Shown: positions 9,807 through 18,163 of the stretch, one piece after another | How positions within the stretch are numbered: the first letter of the stretch is position 1 | How the letters are laid out: each line of letters opens with the position of its first letter | Assembly (NCBI GenBank): GCA_937873445.1 | Contig: CALMWF010000040.1 | Coordinates: forward strand, 1-64,000 | Direction of reading: 5' to 3' | Source: an uncultured Alphaproteobacteria bacterium | GTDB lineage: Bacteria > Pseudomonadota > Alphaproteobacteria > Rhizobiales > Aestuariivirgaceae | DNA: 64,000 nucleotides | Notes under the pieces: model-generated | Told to the model about the DNA's origin: nothing | Databases searched by the model: none | The model's input: only the letters and a program-made list of their open reading frames with translations | Made by a program: the position numbers and the translations under genes

Positions 9807-10889
9807 ATGAGCGGCGGCAAACAAGCACAACCGAAGGGCGTCACCTATGCCCAGGCCGGGGTGGATATCTCGGCCGGCAATGCGCTGGTGGAGGCCATCA
9901 AGCCGCTGGCGAAATCGACCCGCCGCAAGGGCGCCGACACGGTGCTGGGCGGCTTCGGCGGATTGTTCGATCTCAAGGCCTGCGGCTTCCGCGATCCGGT
10001 GCTGGTGGCGGCCAATGACGGCGTCGGCACCAAGCTCAAGCTGGCCATCGACACGGGGCGGCATTTCGGCGTCGGCATCGACCTGGTGGCCATGTCGGTC
10101 AATGACCTGGTGGTGCAGGGGGCGGAACCGCTGTTCTTTCTCGACTACTATGCCACCGGCAAGCTGGATGTGGCGGCGGCGCGGGACGTGATTGCCGGCA
10201 TTGCCGATGGCTGCAGGCAGGCGGGCTGTGCGCTGATCGGCGGCGAAACGGCGGAAATGCCGGGCCTGTATCACGGCGCCGACTATGACCTTGCGGGCTT
10301 TGCCGTGGGGGCGGTGGAACGCAAGAAGATTCTCCCCGCCAGGGGCATCGGGCCGGGTGATGTCATTCTCGGCCTCGCCTCGTCCGGGCCGCATTCCAAC
10401 GGCTATTCGCTGATCCGCCGGATTGTGGCGCTCACCGGCCTGGGCTGGGAGGCGCCCTGCCCCTTCGCGCCGGGAATGACGCTGGGCGAGGCCCTGCTCA
10501 CCCCCACCCGCATCTATGTGAAGCCGCTGCTGAAGGCGATCCGCGCCCACAAGGGGCTGAAGGCGCTGGCCCACATCACCGGCGGCGGCTTCCTCGAAAA
10601 CATTCCGCGCGTTTTGCCCAAGGGGGCCGTGGCCGAGATTGATCTTGCCGCCGTGCCGTTCCCGCCGGTGTTTCAGTGGCTGCAACGGACGGGGGGCGTG
10701 GAGACGCGCGAGATGCTGCGCACCTTCAACTGCGGCATCGGCATGATTGCGGTGGTGGCGGAGAAGGACGCCAAGGCGGTGGCCCAGACTCTGCGCCGGG
10801 CGGGCGAAAAGGTGGTGACGCTGGGCCGGATCCGCCGCCGCAAGGGGGCCGAGGAACAGGTGGCCATATCTGGGTCGCTGCCGGCATGA
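9807..10889 (+). CDS. purM: phosphoribosylformylglycinamidine cyclo-ligase (AIR synthetase)
   Basis: A 360-residue PurM, which closes the imidazole ring of AIR using ATP in de novo purine synthesis. Signatures seen are TYAQAGVDI at the N-terminus, [40 protein letters not shown], and [13 protein letters not shown]. The start at 9807 gives the standard N-terminus, with a GAGG about 12 bases upstream. An in-frame start at 9729 would overlap the region upstream of the DUF2066 gene. The stop overlaps purN by ATGA. Confidence 0.95.
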   Translation: MSGGKQAQPKGVTYAQAGVDISAGNALVEAIKPLAKSTRRKGADTVLGGFGGLFDLKACGFRDPVLVAANDGVGTKLKLAIDTGRHFGVGIDLVAMSVNDLVVQGAEPLFFLDYYATGKLDVAAARDVIAGIADGCRQAGCALIGGETAEMPGLYHGADYDLAGFAVGAVERKKILPARGIGPGDVILGLASSGPHSNGYSLIRRIVALTGLGWEAPCPFAPGMTLGEALLTPTRIYVKPLLKAIRAHKGLKALAHITGGGFLENIPRVLPKGAVAEIDLAAVPFPPVFQWLQRTGGVETREMLRTFNCGIGMIAVVAEKDAKAVAQTLRRAGEKVVTLGRIRRRKGAEEQVAISGSLPA

Positions 10890-11485
10890 AGCGCAAGCGC
10901 GTCGGCGTTCTGATCTCGGGGCGCGGCTCCAACATGGCCGCGCTCATGCAGGCGGCGCGCGATCCGCACTATCCCGCTGAAATCGTCCATGTGGTGTCCA
11001 ACCGGGCCGATGCGCCGGGGCTGGCCACCGCCGCGGCGGCGGGCCTCAGCACCGCCGTCATCAGCCACCGCGACTTTGCCAGCCGCGAGGCCTTCGACAC
11101 GGCGCTGAATGACCACCTGCAGCAGCAGGCTCTCGACCTCATTGCCTGTGCCGGCTTCATGCGCATCATGACGCCTGCCCTGATCCGGCCCTGGGCGGGG
11201 CGGATGATCAACATTCACCCCTCGCTGCTGCCGCTCTACAAGGGCCTTCACACCCATGAGCGGGCGCTGGCCGATGGGGCGAAGACCCACGGCTGCTCGG
11301 TGCATCTGGTGTCAGAGGAACTCGACGGCGGGCCGGTGATTGCCCAGGCGGCCGTGCCGGTCAAGCCGGGCGACACGGCGGAAACCCTGGCCGCACGGGT
11401 GCTGGTGGAGGAACACAAGCTCTATCCCGTGGCGCTGGCGCTGCTGGCGACGGGTGCCTTCAGGCCGCCGGGGAAACCGTCATGA
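10886..11485 (+). CDS. purN: phosphoribosylglycinamide formyltransferase
   Basis: A 199-residue folate-dependent GAR transformylase for the third step of purine synthesis. It begins [14 protein letters not shown] (phosphate-binding loop) and contains CAGFMRIM and the INIHPSLLP stretch with the catalytic His and neighbouring residues, then HGCSVHLV and the conserved Asp in [11 protein letters not shown]. Length is normal. It overlaps purM upstream and the nucleoside hydrolase downstream by 4 bp each, forming a translationally coupled trio. Confidence 0.95.
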   Translation: MKRKRVGVLISGRGSNMAALMQAARDPHYPAEIVHVVSNRADAPGLATAAAAGLSTAVISHRDFASREAFDTALNDHLQQQALDLIACAGFMRIMTPALIRPWAGRMINIHPSLLPLYKGLHTHERALADGAKTHGCSVHLVSEELDGGPVIAQAAVPVKPGDTAETLAARVLVEEHKLYPVALALLATGAFRPPGKPS

Positions 11486-12420
11486 GCCAGCGCATCATCA
11501 TCGACACCGATCCGGGGCAGGATGATGCGGTGGCCATTCTGCTGGCGCTGGCCTCACCCGAAATCGAGGTTCTGGGCATTACCACGGTGGCGGGCAATGT
11601 GCCGCTGGCGCTGACCAGCCGCAATGCGCTGAAAATCTGCGAAGTGGCGGGCCGGCCCGATGTGAAGGTGTTTGCCGGGGCGGCCCGGCCGCTGCAGCGC
11701 CCCCTTGTCACCGCCGAACATGTGCATGGCCGCACCGGACTGGACGGCCCCAGCCTGCCCGATCCCGTCATGACCTTGCAGGCGCAGCCTGCGGTGGACT
11801 TCATCATCACCACCCTGCGCAGCGAGGCCCCGGGCACGGTGACGCTGGCCACGCTGGGGCCGCTCACCAACGTCGCGCTGGCCCTGGCGCAGGCGCCCGA
11901 CATTGCTCCGCGCATCAAACAGGTCGTGGCCATGGGCGGCGGCTGTTTTGAAGGCGGCAACACCACGCCCGCCGCCGAGTTCAACATCTATGTGGATCCG
12001 GAAGCGGCACGCGCCGTGCTGGCGGCGGGCATTCCCTTCACGCTCATTCCGCTGGATTGCACCCATCAGGCGCTGACCAGCCGGGCACGGGTGGAGGCGC
12101 TCAGGGCGCTGCCCAACCGCACCGGCCCGGTGGTGGCGCAACTGCTGGATTTCTTCGAGCGCTATGACGAGGAAAAATACGGCACCGATGGCGGGCCGCT
12201 GCATGACCCCTGCGTCATTGCCTGGCTGCTTCGCCCGGCCCTGTTCAGCACGCGTGAGGTCAATGTGGAGATCGAATGTTCCTCGCCGCTGACCCGCGGC
12301 ATGACGGTGATGGACTGGTGGCGGGTGACGGACCGAAAGCCCAATGCCACGGTCTGCGGCGGCATTGATGCCGACGGCTTCTTTACATTGCTGACGGAGC
12401 GGCTGGCGCGGCTGCCGTAA
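11482..12420 (+). CDS. inosine-uridine preferring nucleoside hydrolase
   Basis: A 312-residue N-ribohydrolase that splits nucleosides to base and ribose. The calcium-binding signature DTDPGQDDA is at residues 8-16, and EFNIYVDPEAA and HDPCVIAWLL carry further active-site residues. The substrate range (purine or pyrimidine) cannot be read. Its ATGA overlap with purN places a salvage or degradation enzyme in a de novo synthesis operon. Confidence 0.9.
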   Translation: MSQRIIIDTDPGQDDAVAILLALASPEIEVLGITTVAGNVPLALTSRNALKICEVAGRPDVKVFAGAARPLQRPLVTAEHVHGRTGLDGPSLPDPVMTLQAQPAVDFIITTLRSEAPGTVTLATLGPLTNVALALAQAPDIAPRIKQVVAMGGGCFEGGNTTPAAEFNIYVDPEAARAVLAAGIPFTLIPLDCTHQALTSRARVEALRALPNRTGPVVAQLLDFFERYDEEKYGTDGGPLHDPCVIAWLLRPALFSTREVNVEIECSSPLTRGMTVMDWWRVTDRKPNATVCGGIDADGFFTLLTERLARLP

Positions 12421-12522
12421 CTAGCCCGCCAGCACGGCCACCGGGGCCAGCGTGGCCATGGCCAGAATCAGCGCCATGAGCAGCAGGACGAAACGGGCAT
12501 TGGCTGGTTTCAAGGTCACCAT
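12421..12522 (-). CDS. possible 33-residue hydrophobic microprotein
   Basis: A short frame starting at an ATG at 12522 and ending in TAG at 12421-12423. It codes for a basic N-terminus (MVTLKPANAR) followed by about 22 hydrophobic residues rich in Leu, Ala, Met and Val. That is the profile of a small single-span membrane protein or an isolated signal sequence. It begins immediately after the nucleoside hydrolase stop on the other strand. No clear ribosome-binding site is seen, so translation is unproven. Confidence 0.3.
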   Translation of the reverse strand: MVTLKPANARFVLLLMALILAMATLAPVAVLAG

Positions 12523-12538
12523 GGGCAAACCGTGGACC

Positions 12539-12684
12539 GATTCTGAGGGTTGGATGAACGATTCTTTTCAAGCACTTGGACGGACTCCAAAAGCTTAACG
12601 GAGGGTAAAGCAGGCGCCGCACTTGCCCCCTTCCTAACAAAGCCCCGCTGACGGTTTGCTGAAGCCGCGATTCATTTTCGATTC
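12539..12684. promoter_or_regulatory. cluster of five GANTC (CcrM-type) sites in an intergenic region
   Basis: GATTC or GACTC pentamers occur at 12539, 12560, 12583, 12669 and 12680. GANTC is the methylation target of CcrM, which couples transcription to the cell cycle in alphaproteobacteria. The stretch has no gene apart from the small ORF at its left edge. Any regulatory role is inferred. Confidence 0.35.
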
Positions 12685-12692
12685 ATGTGGCC

Positions 12693-14783
12693 TCAGGCGG
12701 GGCGCAGCCACACGCCGATGTCGTGGAAGGCACCACCCCCGGCGGGGGCGGGCTGGTCGGCTCCGGTCAGCACATTGATGCCGAAGCCTTCCTCATGGGC
12801 GTCATTGGGCCACAGGCCCTCGGCAATGAGAACGCCACGGCGCTGGCCCGAAGCCGCCCTGGCCTGAAGCACAATGGAGCCGCGCCGGTTGCCGAGCCTG
12901 ACCCGCGCCCCCTCCTCAACACCCAGGGCCTTCATGTCATCGGGGTGGATCAACACGCTGGGCCTGCCCTCGCGCTGGCGCGAGGTGGGGGTTTCGTTGA
13001 AGCTGGAATTGAGGAAGCTGCGGGCCGGGCTGGTGGCCAGCCGGAAGGGATATTCCGCCGTGCCACCCTCGGTCACCGGCCAATGGTCCGGCAGGCCGGG
13101 CATGGCGGCAACCGGCCCCAGCGCGCCCATGGGCTGGGCCGCGCCCACCGCCTGCCAGTCGGCGCGGAAATGGAAGCGGCCATCGGCATGGCCGAAGCCC
13201 TTGAGCTGATGGGCCTCGTCAAAGGGGCGCTGGACATCAAGTCTGCCGCCCATGGCCTCCAGCGCGGCCAGCGTGGGGTGGCCGGAGGCAACAAGCGTCT
13301 CGTTGATCATGTCCCGCGCCGTCATGGCGAAGCCGCGGTGCTCTGCGCCCAGTCTTTCGGCCAGGGCGCAGATCACCTCATGGTTGGAGCGGCATTCGCC
13401 CGGCGGCTCCATCTGCTTCAGGCCAAGCTGGAGGAACGAGTGGCCGCCCGCGCCATAGATGTCGTCATGTTCCAGAAACATGGTGGCGGGCAGAACCACA
13501 TCGGCAAAGCGGGCCGTTTCGGTGAGCACCTGCTCATGCACCACGGTGAACAGGTCCTGCCGTGCCAGACCCTGATGCACGGCGCCCTGGTCGGGCGCCA
13601 CCACGGCGGGGTTGGTGTTCTGGATCAGCAGCGCCGTCACCGGCGGGCCGCCAAGGAGGTCATCGGCATTGCCCGCCAGCACCGCGCCGATGCGGCATTG
13701 ATCGAGGGTGCGCACCTCCGGCCGTTTCACATCCAGCCCCTGAATGAGGGTCTTGTCCCAGTTGGGCAGGCCGCTGGCGGAATAGAGGGCGCCGCCGCCG
13801 CGATGGCGCCAGGCCCCCGACACGGCCGGAATGGACAGGGCGGCATGCATGGACATGGCGCCGTTGCGCTGGCGGGTGAAGCCATAGCCAAGGCGGAAGA
13901 AGCTGCGCGGGGTCTGGCCGATGGCGGAGGCGAAGGCCTCGATCTCGGCCGCCGGGCAGCCGGTGATGGCCTCGGCCCAGGCGGGCCCACGCGTTGCGAC
14001 ATGGGCCTCCAGAGCGGCCGCATCATCCGTATACTGAGCAAGAAAGGCGCGGTCGGCCAGACCATCGCGGAACAGCACATGCATGACGGCACAGGCCAGG
14101 GCGGCATCGCTGCCGGGGCGGATGATGATGCGGATATCGGCCTGCTTCATGGTGGCGCTGTCGTAGATGTCCACGCAGGCCAGACGCGCCCCGCGGGTTT
14201 TGCGGGCATGGGCCACATGGGTCATGACGTTGACCTGGGTGTGGACCGGGTTGGTGCCCCAGGCCACGATCAGGTCGGAGTCACGCATTTCGCGGGAATC
14301 GACGCCCATGATGTGGCCCGCCCCGGCCTGAAAGCCCGGCGTGGTCAGCGCCACGCAGAAGGTGCCATACATGCCGGAATAGGCCTTGGCATGGCGGAGC
14401 CGGTTGATGCCGTCGCGCTGCACCAGCCCCATGGTGCCGGCATAATAATAGGGCCAGACGGTTTCGGCGCCATGCTGCGCCTCGGCGGCCAGAAGGGCTT
14501 CCGCCACCCGGTCCAGCGCCTCATCCCAGCTGATGCGGCGGAATTCGCCCGCCCCCTTGGCGCCCACCCGCAGCAACGGATGGGTCAGGCGGCGGGGGTG
14601 GTGCAGGCGCTCGGCATAGCGCGCCACCTTTTCGCAGATGACGCCCGCTGTGTAGGGGTGGTCGGCCTGACCGCGCACCCGGCCAATGGTTTGCGCATCC
14701 AGCAGTTCCACCTCCAGCCCGCACACCGAGGGGCAGTCGTGCGGACAGGTGGAGCGGACAAGGCGGGGGTACTGGCTGTTCAT
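12693..14783 (-). CDS. molybdopterin-dependent oxidoreductase with [4Fe-4S] site
   Basis: A 696-residue protein of the DMSO-reductase/formate-dehydrogenase superfamily. The N-terminus has a CPHDCPSVC ... VICEK pattern, which is the four-cysteine ligand set of a [4Fe-4S] cluster. It then has the molybdopterin-binding blocks RRISWDEALDRVAEAL, AWGTNPVHTQ, and a C-terminal dinucleotide-binding domain (LIHPDDMKALGVEEGARVRL). The electron acceptor and substrate are unknown; there is no Tat signal, so it is probably cytoplasmic. No small Fe-S or membrane subunit gene is next to it, so it looks like a stand-alone enzyme. Confidence 0.85.
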   Translation of the reverse strand: MNSQYPRLVRSTCPHDCPSVCGLEVELLDAQTIGRVRGQADHPYTAGVICEKVARYAERLHHPRRLTHPLLRVGAKGAGEFRRISWDEALDRVAEALLAAEAQHGAETVWPYYYAGTMGLVQRDGINRLRHAKAYSGMYGTFCVALTTPGFQAGAGHIMGVDSREMRDSDLIVAWGTNPVHTQVNVMTHVAHARKTRGARLACVDIYDSATMKQADIRIIIRPGSDAALACAVMHVLFRDGLADRAFLAQYTDDAAALEAHVATRGPAWAEAITGCPAAEIEAFASAIGQTPRSFFRLGYGFTRQRNGAMSMHAALSIPAVSGAWRHRGGGALYSASGLPNWDKTLIQGLDVKRPEVRTLDQCRIGAVLAGNADDLLGGPPVTALLIQNTNPAVVAPDQGAVHQGLARQDLFTVVHEQVLTETARFADVVLPATMFLEHDDIYGAGGHSFLQLGLKQMEPPGECRSNHEVICALAERLGAEHRGFAMTARDMINETLVASGHPTLAALEAMGGRLDVQRPFDEAHQLKGFGHADGRFHFRADWQAVGAAQPMGALGPVAAMPGLPDHWPVTEGGTAEYPFRLATSPARSFLNSSFNETPTSRQREGRPSVLIHPDDMKALGVEEGARVRLGNRRGSIVLQARAASGQRRGVLIAEGLWPNDAHEEGFGINVLTGADQPAPAGGGAFHDIGVWLRPA

Positions 14784-14818
14784 GGACGAAACATATAGGC
14801 CAAACTATAAGACGCGCC

Positions 14819-15574
14819 ATGGTCCAGCCCGCGCCCCTCACGTCAGTCCACAATCCCACGGTCAAATTCCTGCGATCACTGACGCAGAAAAGGCACCGCC
14901 AGGAGTCTGGCCTGTTTGTGGCCGAGGGGGCGGAAATGCTGGCCCGCGCCCGCAGCCTGGGCTGGGTGCCGGAGATGATCGTCAGCGTGGAACCCTTTGC
15001 GGGCTGGGGCGGGGTCAAGGTCACGCCGGTGTCGGACAAGGTGATGGCGGCCCTTTCGGCCCAGGCCAATCCGCCCGGCGTGCTGGCCACCTTTGCCCAG
15101 CGCTGGACCGAGACGGCAGCCCCCACCGGCACCTGGATCGCGCTGGAGGACATCCGCGATCCCGGCAATCTCGGCACCATCATCCGCACCGCGGATGCCG
15201 GCGGCGCGGCGGGCATTATTCTGGTGGGTGCCTGCTGCGATCCCTTCGCGCCGGACTGCGTGCGGGCCACCACCGGCTCCATCTTCGCGGTGCCGCTGGC
15301 GCGGCTGTCGCAGGCGGACATGCTCGCCATGATGACGGGCTGGCCGGGCGAGACGGTGGCCACCGCCATGGCGGGCGAGAGTGATTACCGGCGCGCCTAC
15401 CGGGCCCCGGCCCTGCTCTGCATGGGGTCGGAATCCAGCGGGCTTTCACGAGTCCTTTCCGATGCTTGCGGGGCAAAGGTGAGAATTCCCATGAAGCCGG
15501 GGGTGGAGAGCCTGAACGTCGCCGCGGCCACCGCCCTGATGCTCTATGAGATCAACCGGGCGGGTCTGGTCTGA
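14819..15574 (+). CDS. SpoU/TrmH-family RNA 2'-O-methyltransferase
   Basis: A 251-residue SPOUT methyltransferase. The N-terminus contains the substrate-binding region HNPTVKFLRSLTQKRHRQ with FVAEG. The knotted SAM domain shows the three family motifs: DIRDPGNLGTIIRTADA (conserved Asn and Arg), LCMGSESSGL, and IPMKPGVESLNVAAA. It probably methylates a ribose in rRNA or tRNA, but the exact site cannot be told. It is divergent from the molybdopterin gene with only 35 bp between starts. Confidence 0.9.
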   Translation: MVQPAPLTSVHNPTVKFLRSLTQKRHRQESGLFVAEGAEMLARARSLGWVPEMIVSVEPFAGWGGVKVTPVSDKVMAALSAQANPPGVLATFAQRWTETAAPTGTWIALEDIRDPGNLGTIIRTADAGGAAGIILVGACCDPFAPDCVRATTGSIFAVPLARLSQADMLAMMTGWPGETVATAMAGESDYRRAYRAPALLCMGSESSGLSRVLSDACGAKVRIPMKPGVESLNVAAATALMLYEINRAGLV

Positions 15575-15630
15575 CGCCAAGGCCCCACTGGCGCTAGGCA
15601 CTGGGACGCGGCCCCTGCTAGGCATCTGTC

Positions 15631-16539
15631 ATGACTGATGGCCCGCGCAAAACTCCCGCCACGCTCAAGGGCGTGGCCTTCATGGTCGGCTCCATGGCGG
15701 TGCTGCCCTATCTTGACGTGACGGCCAAATATCTGGGGCAGACGGGCATGCCGGTCATGGAGACGGTGTGGGCGCGGCTGTTCTTCGGGGCGCTGCTCAC
15801 CCTGCCCTTCGCGCTGCGGGCCGGTGGCGTTGCCGCACTCCGGCCGCGTGACCCGGCCATCAACCTGACGCGGGCCGCCCTGCTGATGACCGCCACCTTC
15901 TGTTTCTTTGCCTCGCTGCGCTGGCTGTCGGTGGCCGATGCGCTGGCCATCTTCTTCGTCAATCCGCTCATCGTCACCGCCCTGTCGCCCGCCCTGCTGG
16001 GCGAAAGGGTGGACCGGCGGCGCTGGATCGCGGTGGCCATCGGCTTCATCGGCACGCTCATCATCATCCGTCCCGGCTTCAAGGAGGTGAATGCCGGGGT
16101 GGTGCTGGCGCTGGCGTCGGGCGTGTGCCTGGCCATTTACCTGCTGCTGTCACGCAAAATTTCAGGGCGCACCGATCCGGTCATCATCACTTTCCACACC
16201 ACGCTTCTCGGGGCGGCGCTGGCCAGTGTGCTGGTGGTGGCGGAGTGGCAGTGGCCCAGCCCCTGGCAATGGACGCTGATGCTGCTGGTGGGGGTCATTG
16301 CCACCCTCGGCCACTTCCTCATCCTCAGCGCCTATCGCCATGCCGAGGCATCGCTGCTGGCGCCGCTCGCCTATCTGGAAATGGTCAACGCCACGCTGGG
16401 CGGCTGGCTGTTCTTCGGCGACTTCCCCGATCTCTGGACCTTTGTCGGGGTCGGCGTTCTGGTGCTGTGCGCGGTTTATATTTCGGCCGGGGCGCGCCGG
16501 TCACAGGCACCCGTCACGGAAGATTTCGAGCAGCCGTAG
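15631..16539 (+). CDS. DMT-family (EamA) transporter
   Basis: A 302-residue membrane protein with about ten hydrophobic helices arranged as two EamA halves. The first half carries the typical ALRWLSVADALAIFF segment and the glycine-rich FIGTLIIIRPGF segment at its end; the second half repeats the pattern (LSAYRHAEASLLAPLAYLEM). Such proteins export metabolites or amino acids; no substrate can be deduced. It lies 56 bp after the methyltransferase on the same strand and converges on the TMEM175 gene. Confidence 0.85.
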   Translation: MTDGPRKTPATLKGVAFMVGSMAVLPYLDVTAKYLGQTGMPVMETVWARLFFGALLTLPFALRAGGVAALRPRDPAINLTRAALLMTATFCFFASLRWLSVADALAIFFVNPLIVTALSPALLGERVDRRRWIAVAIGFIGTLIIIRPGFKEVNAGVVLALASGVCLAIYLLLSRKISGRTDPVIITFHTTLLGAALASVLVVAEWQWPSPWQWTLMLLVGVIATLGHFLILSAYRHAEASLLAPLAYLEMVNATLGGWLFFGDFPDLWTFVGVGVLVLCAVYISAGARRSQAPVTEDFEQP

Positions 16540-16559
16540 CTCTATCCCCCGGCCGAGAC

Positions 16560-17141
16560 CTATTCCTCGGTCAGGGCCTTTTCAATGCGCTGATCGGGGA
16601 TGAGCCAGAGGACGGCGACCAAAGCCGCGATGGCAAGGCCCAGCCAGGGCGCCACAAACCATGCGCCGAGGATGGCCACCGTATAGGCGACAAGGGAAAA
16701 CTTGCCCTTCCAGTCCTTGCCCAGGGCGCGGCTAAGGGCGGATTCTTCGCCATGCACCACCTTGATGCGGGTTTGCAGATGGTAATAGCCAAGGGCCGCG
16801 GCCAGAAGATTGAGGCAGTAGAGCACCACGGTGTCGCGGGCAAAGTGGTTCTCGCCCATCCAGCCGGTGGTGAAGGGCACCAGCGAAAGAAAGAACAGCA
16901 GCAGCAGATTGGCCCAGAGAATGGAGCCGGAAACGCGCTTCACCGTGTGCAGCATATGGTGGTGATTGTTCCAGTAGATGCCGAGGTAGATGAAGCTCAG
17001 CACATAGGACAGGAACACCGGCCAGATGCCGATGAGGGCGGAGAAGTCTTCGCCATGGGGCACCTTCATTTCCAAAACCATGATGGTGATGAGAATGGCG
17101 ATGACCCCGTCGGAGAAGGCCTCAAGACGGTTTTTGCCCAT
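16560..17141 (-). CDS. TMEM175-family putative potassium channel (DUF1211)
   Basis: A 193-residue membrane protein starting MGKNRLEAFSDGV. The R...FSD motif in the first helix is the hallmark of TMEM175 channels, where it forms part of the pore. About six helices are visible, including the histidine-containing YWNNHHHMLHTV loop, also typical of bacterial members. These form potassium-conducting tetramers in studied cases. The ATG at 17141 has an AGGAGAC six bases upstream, which decides the start over an in-frame position at 17204. It follows the VUT transporter gene by 20 bp in the same direction. Confidence 0.8.
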   Translation of the reverse strand: MGKNRLEAFSDGVIAILITIMVLEMKVPHGEDFSALIGIWPVFLSYVLSFIYLGIYWNNHHHMLHTVKRVSGSILWANLLLLFFLSLVPFTTGWMGENHFARDTVVLYCLNLLAAALGYYHLQTRIKVVHGEESALSRALGKDWKGKFSLVAYTVAILGAWFVAPWLGLAIAALVAVLWLIPDQRIEKALTEE

Positions 17142-17161
17142 GGTGAAGTCTCCTGCGGATC

Positions 17162-17638
17162 TCAGGTGGTTTGCGCGGCGGCGCGGGCACGCAGCAACTG
17201 CCACACCAGAAACACGCCCAGGGTTTTGCTCAGCACTTCGGTGGAGAAGGCAGCAGGCGTCAGATAGCCCGCCATGTGCTGGAACACCACCGTGTCAAGC
17301 GGCACGGCAATGAGGCTGGACCACAGGATGCGCTGCTGCAGCGGCCGGCGGGTGAAGGTATAGACTGCCCAGTCGGCCATTTCCGAAAGGGCAAAGGCGG
17401 TGATGGAGGCAATGGCGATGGCCGGTGTGGCCATGACATAGGTGGCAACACCGGCGAGCGCCGTATAGATCAGGACCTTGTGGCCCACCTCGCGCTGGGC
17501 ATAGTCGCGCAGCACAAAGATGAAGCCGACAACGACATTGGCAATATGCAGGTCACCCAGCGGCGAGGCGATGAACGGCACGTCAATGAACAGCCGGTTC
17601 ACCAGCACAATCGCCAGCATATAGAGGATGACCCACAT
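17162..17638 (-). CDS. VUT-family transporter (possible queuosine-precursor uptake)
   Basis: A 158-residue protein with about five to six hydrophobic helices. The PLGDLHIANVVVGFIFVLRDYAQRE and DWAVYTFTRR segments resemble the VUT/DUF165 group, which includes the preQ0/preQ1 importer YhhQ. It is shorter than the roughly 220 residues of YhhQ, so the substrate is uncertain. It sits between ndk and the TMEM175 gene, all leftward, with only 20 bp gaps. No queuosine gene lies nearby to support the precursor role. Confidence 0.65.
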   Translation of the reverse strand: MWVILYMLAIVLVNRLFIDVPFIASPLGDLHIANVVVGFIFVLRDYAQREVGHKVLIYTALAGVATYVMATPAIAIASITAFALSEMADWAVYTFTRRPLQQRILWSSLIAVPLDTVVFQHMAGYLTPAAFSTEVLSKTLGVFLVWQLLRARAAAQTT

Positions 17639-17658
17639 GCGCGTTCGTCCCTGAAGAC

Positions 17659-18081
17659 TTAGCCGACGATGTCGGCAGCCTTGAAGCAGAGCTTGATCTC
17701 CTTCTTGGCGTTCTCAAGGCTGTCGGAGCCGTGCACCGAATTGGCTTCGATGTTTTCGGCAAATTCCTTGCGGATGGTGCCCGCTTCGGCATTGGCCGGA
17801 TTGGTGGCGCCCATGACGGCACGATACTTGGCCACCGCATTATTGCCTTCCAGCACCTGAATGACGATGGGGCCGGAGGTCATGAACTTGATCAGATCCT
17901 TGAAGAAGGGCCGCTCCTTGTGGACGGCATAGAACTTCTTGGCATCGGCCTGTTTCCACTTGACGCGGCGCTGGGCGACGATGCGCAGGCCGGCGGCCTC
18001 GATCTTGGCGTTGATGGCGCCAGTCAGGTTGCGCCGGGTGGCGTCGGGCTTGATGATGGAAAAGGTGCGTTCGGTGGCCAT
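17659..18081 (-). CDS. ndk: nucleoside diphosphate kinase
   Basis: A 140-residue NDP kinase, which transfers the gamma-phosphate of ATP to NDPs through a phosphohistidine. The active site NSVHGSDS places the catalytic His at residue 117. The N-terminus [11 protein letters not shown] and the Kpn-type loop are intact and the length is exactly that of the family. It is the first gene after a hairpin that probably terminates the OmpA-like gene, so it may have its own promoter in the 80 bp upstream. Confidence 0.97.
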   Translation of the reverse strand: MATERTFSIIKPDATRRNLTGAINAKIEAAGLRIVAQRRVKWKQADAKKFYAVHKERPFFKDLIKFMTSGPIVIQVLEGNNAVAKYRAVMGATNPANAEAGTIRKEFAENIEANSVHGSDSLENAKKEIKLCFKAADIVG

Positions 18082-18100
18082 GGAAATCCCCTTGCAAAAG

Positions 18101-18137
18101 CCAAAAGAAACCGGGCCGCGTTGTAGCTGCGGCCCGG
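18101..18137 (-). terminator. hairpin terminator after the OmpA-like gene
   Basis: A perfect 9-bp inverted repeat (CCGGGCCGC at 18111-18119 and GCGGCCCGG at 18129-18137) lies between the OmpA-like stop and the ndk start. On the minus strand it is followed by TTTCTTTT. This fits an intrinsic terminator or attenuator ahead of ndk. Confidence 0.6.
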
Positions 18138-18163
18138 CTGCAATTCAAGGGTCAGGACGGGGT

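Noticed and set aside
12523-12692. Possible replication origin in the AT-richer gap
   Set aside because: No DnaA-box consensus and no origin-type neighbours; only GANTC sites stand out.
12687-14798. 703-residue open frame antisense to the molybdopterin oxidoreductase
   Set aside because: Same codon-bias shadow; no recognisable domain, and the minus strand carries all the family motifs.
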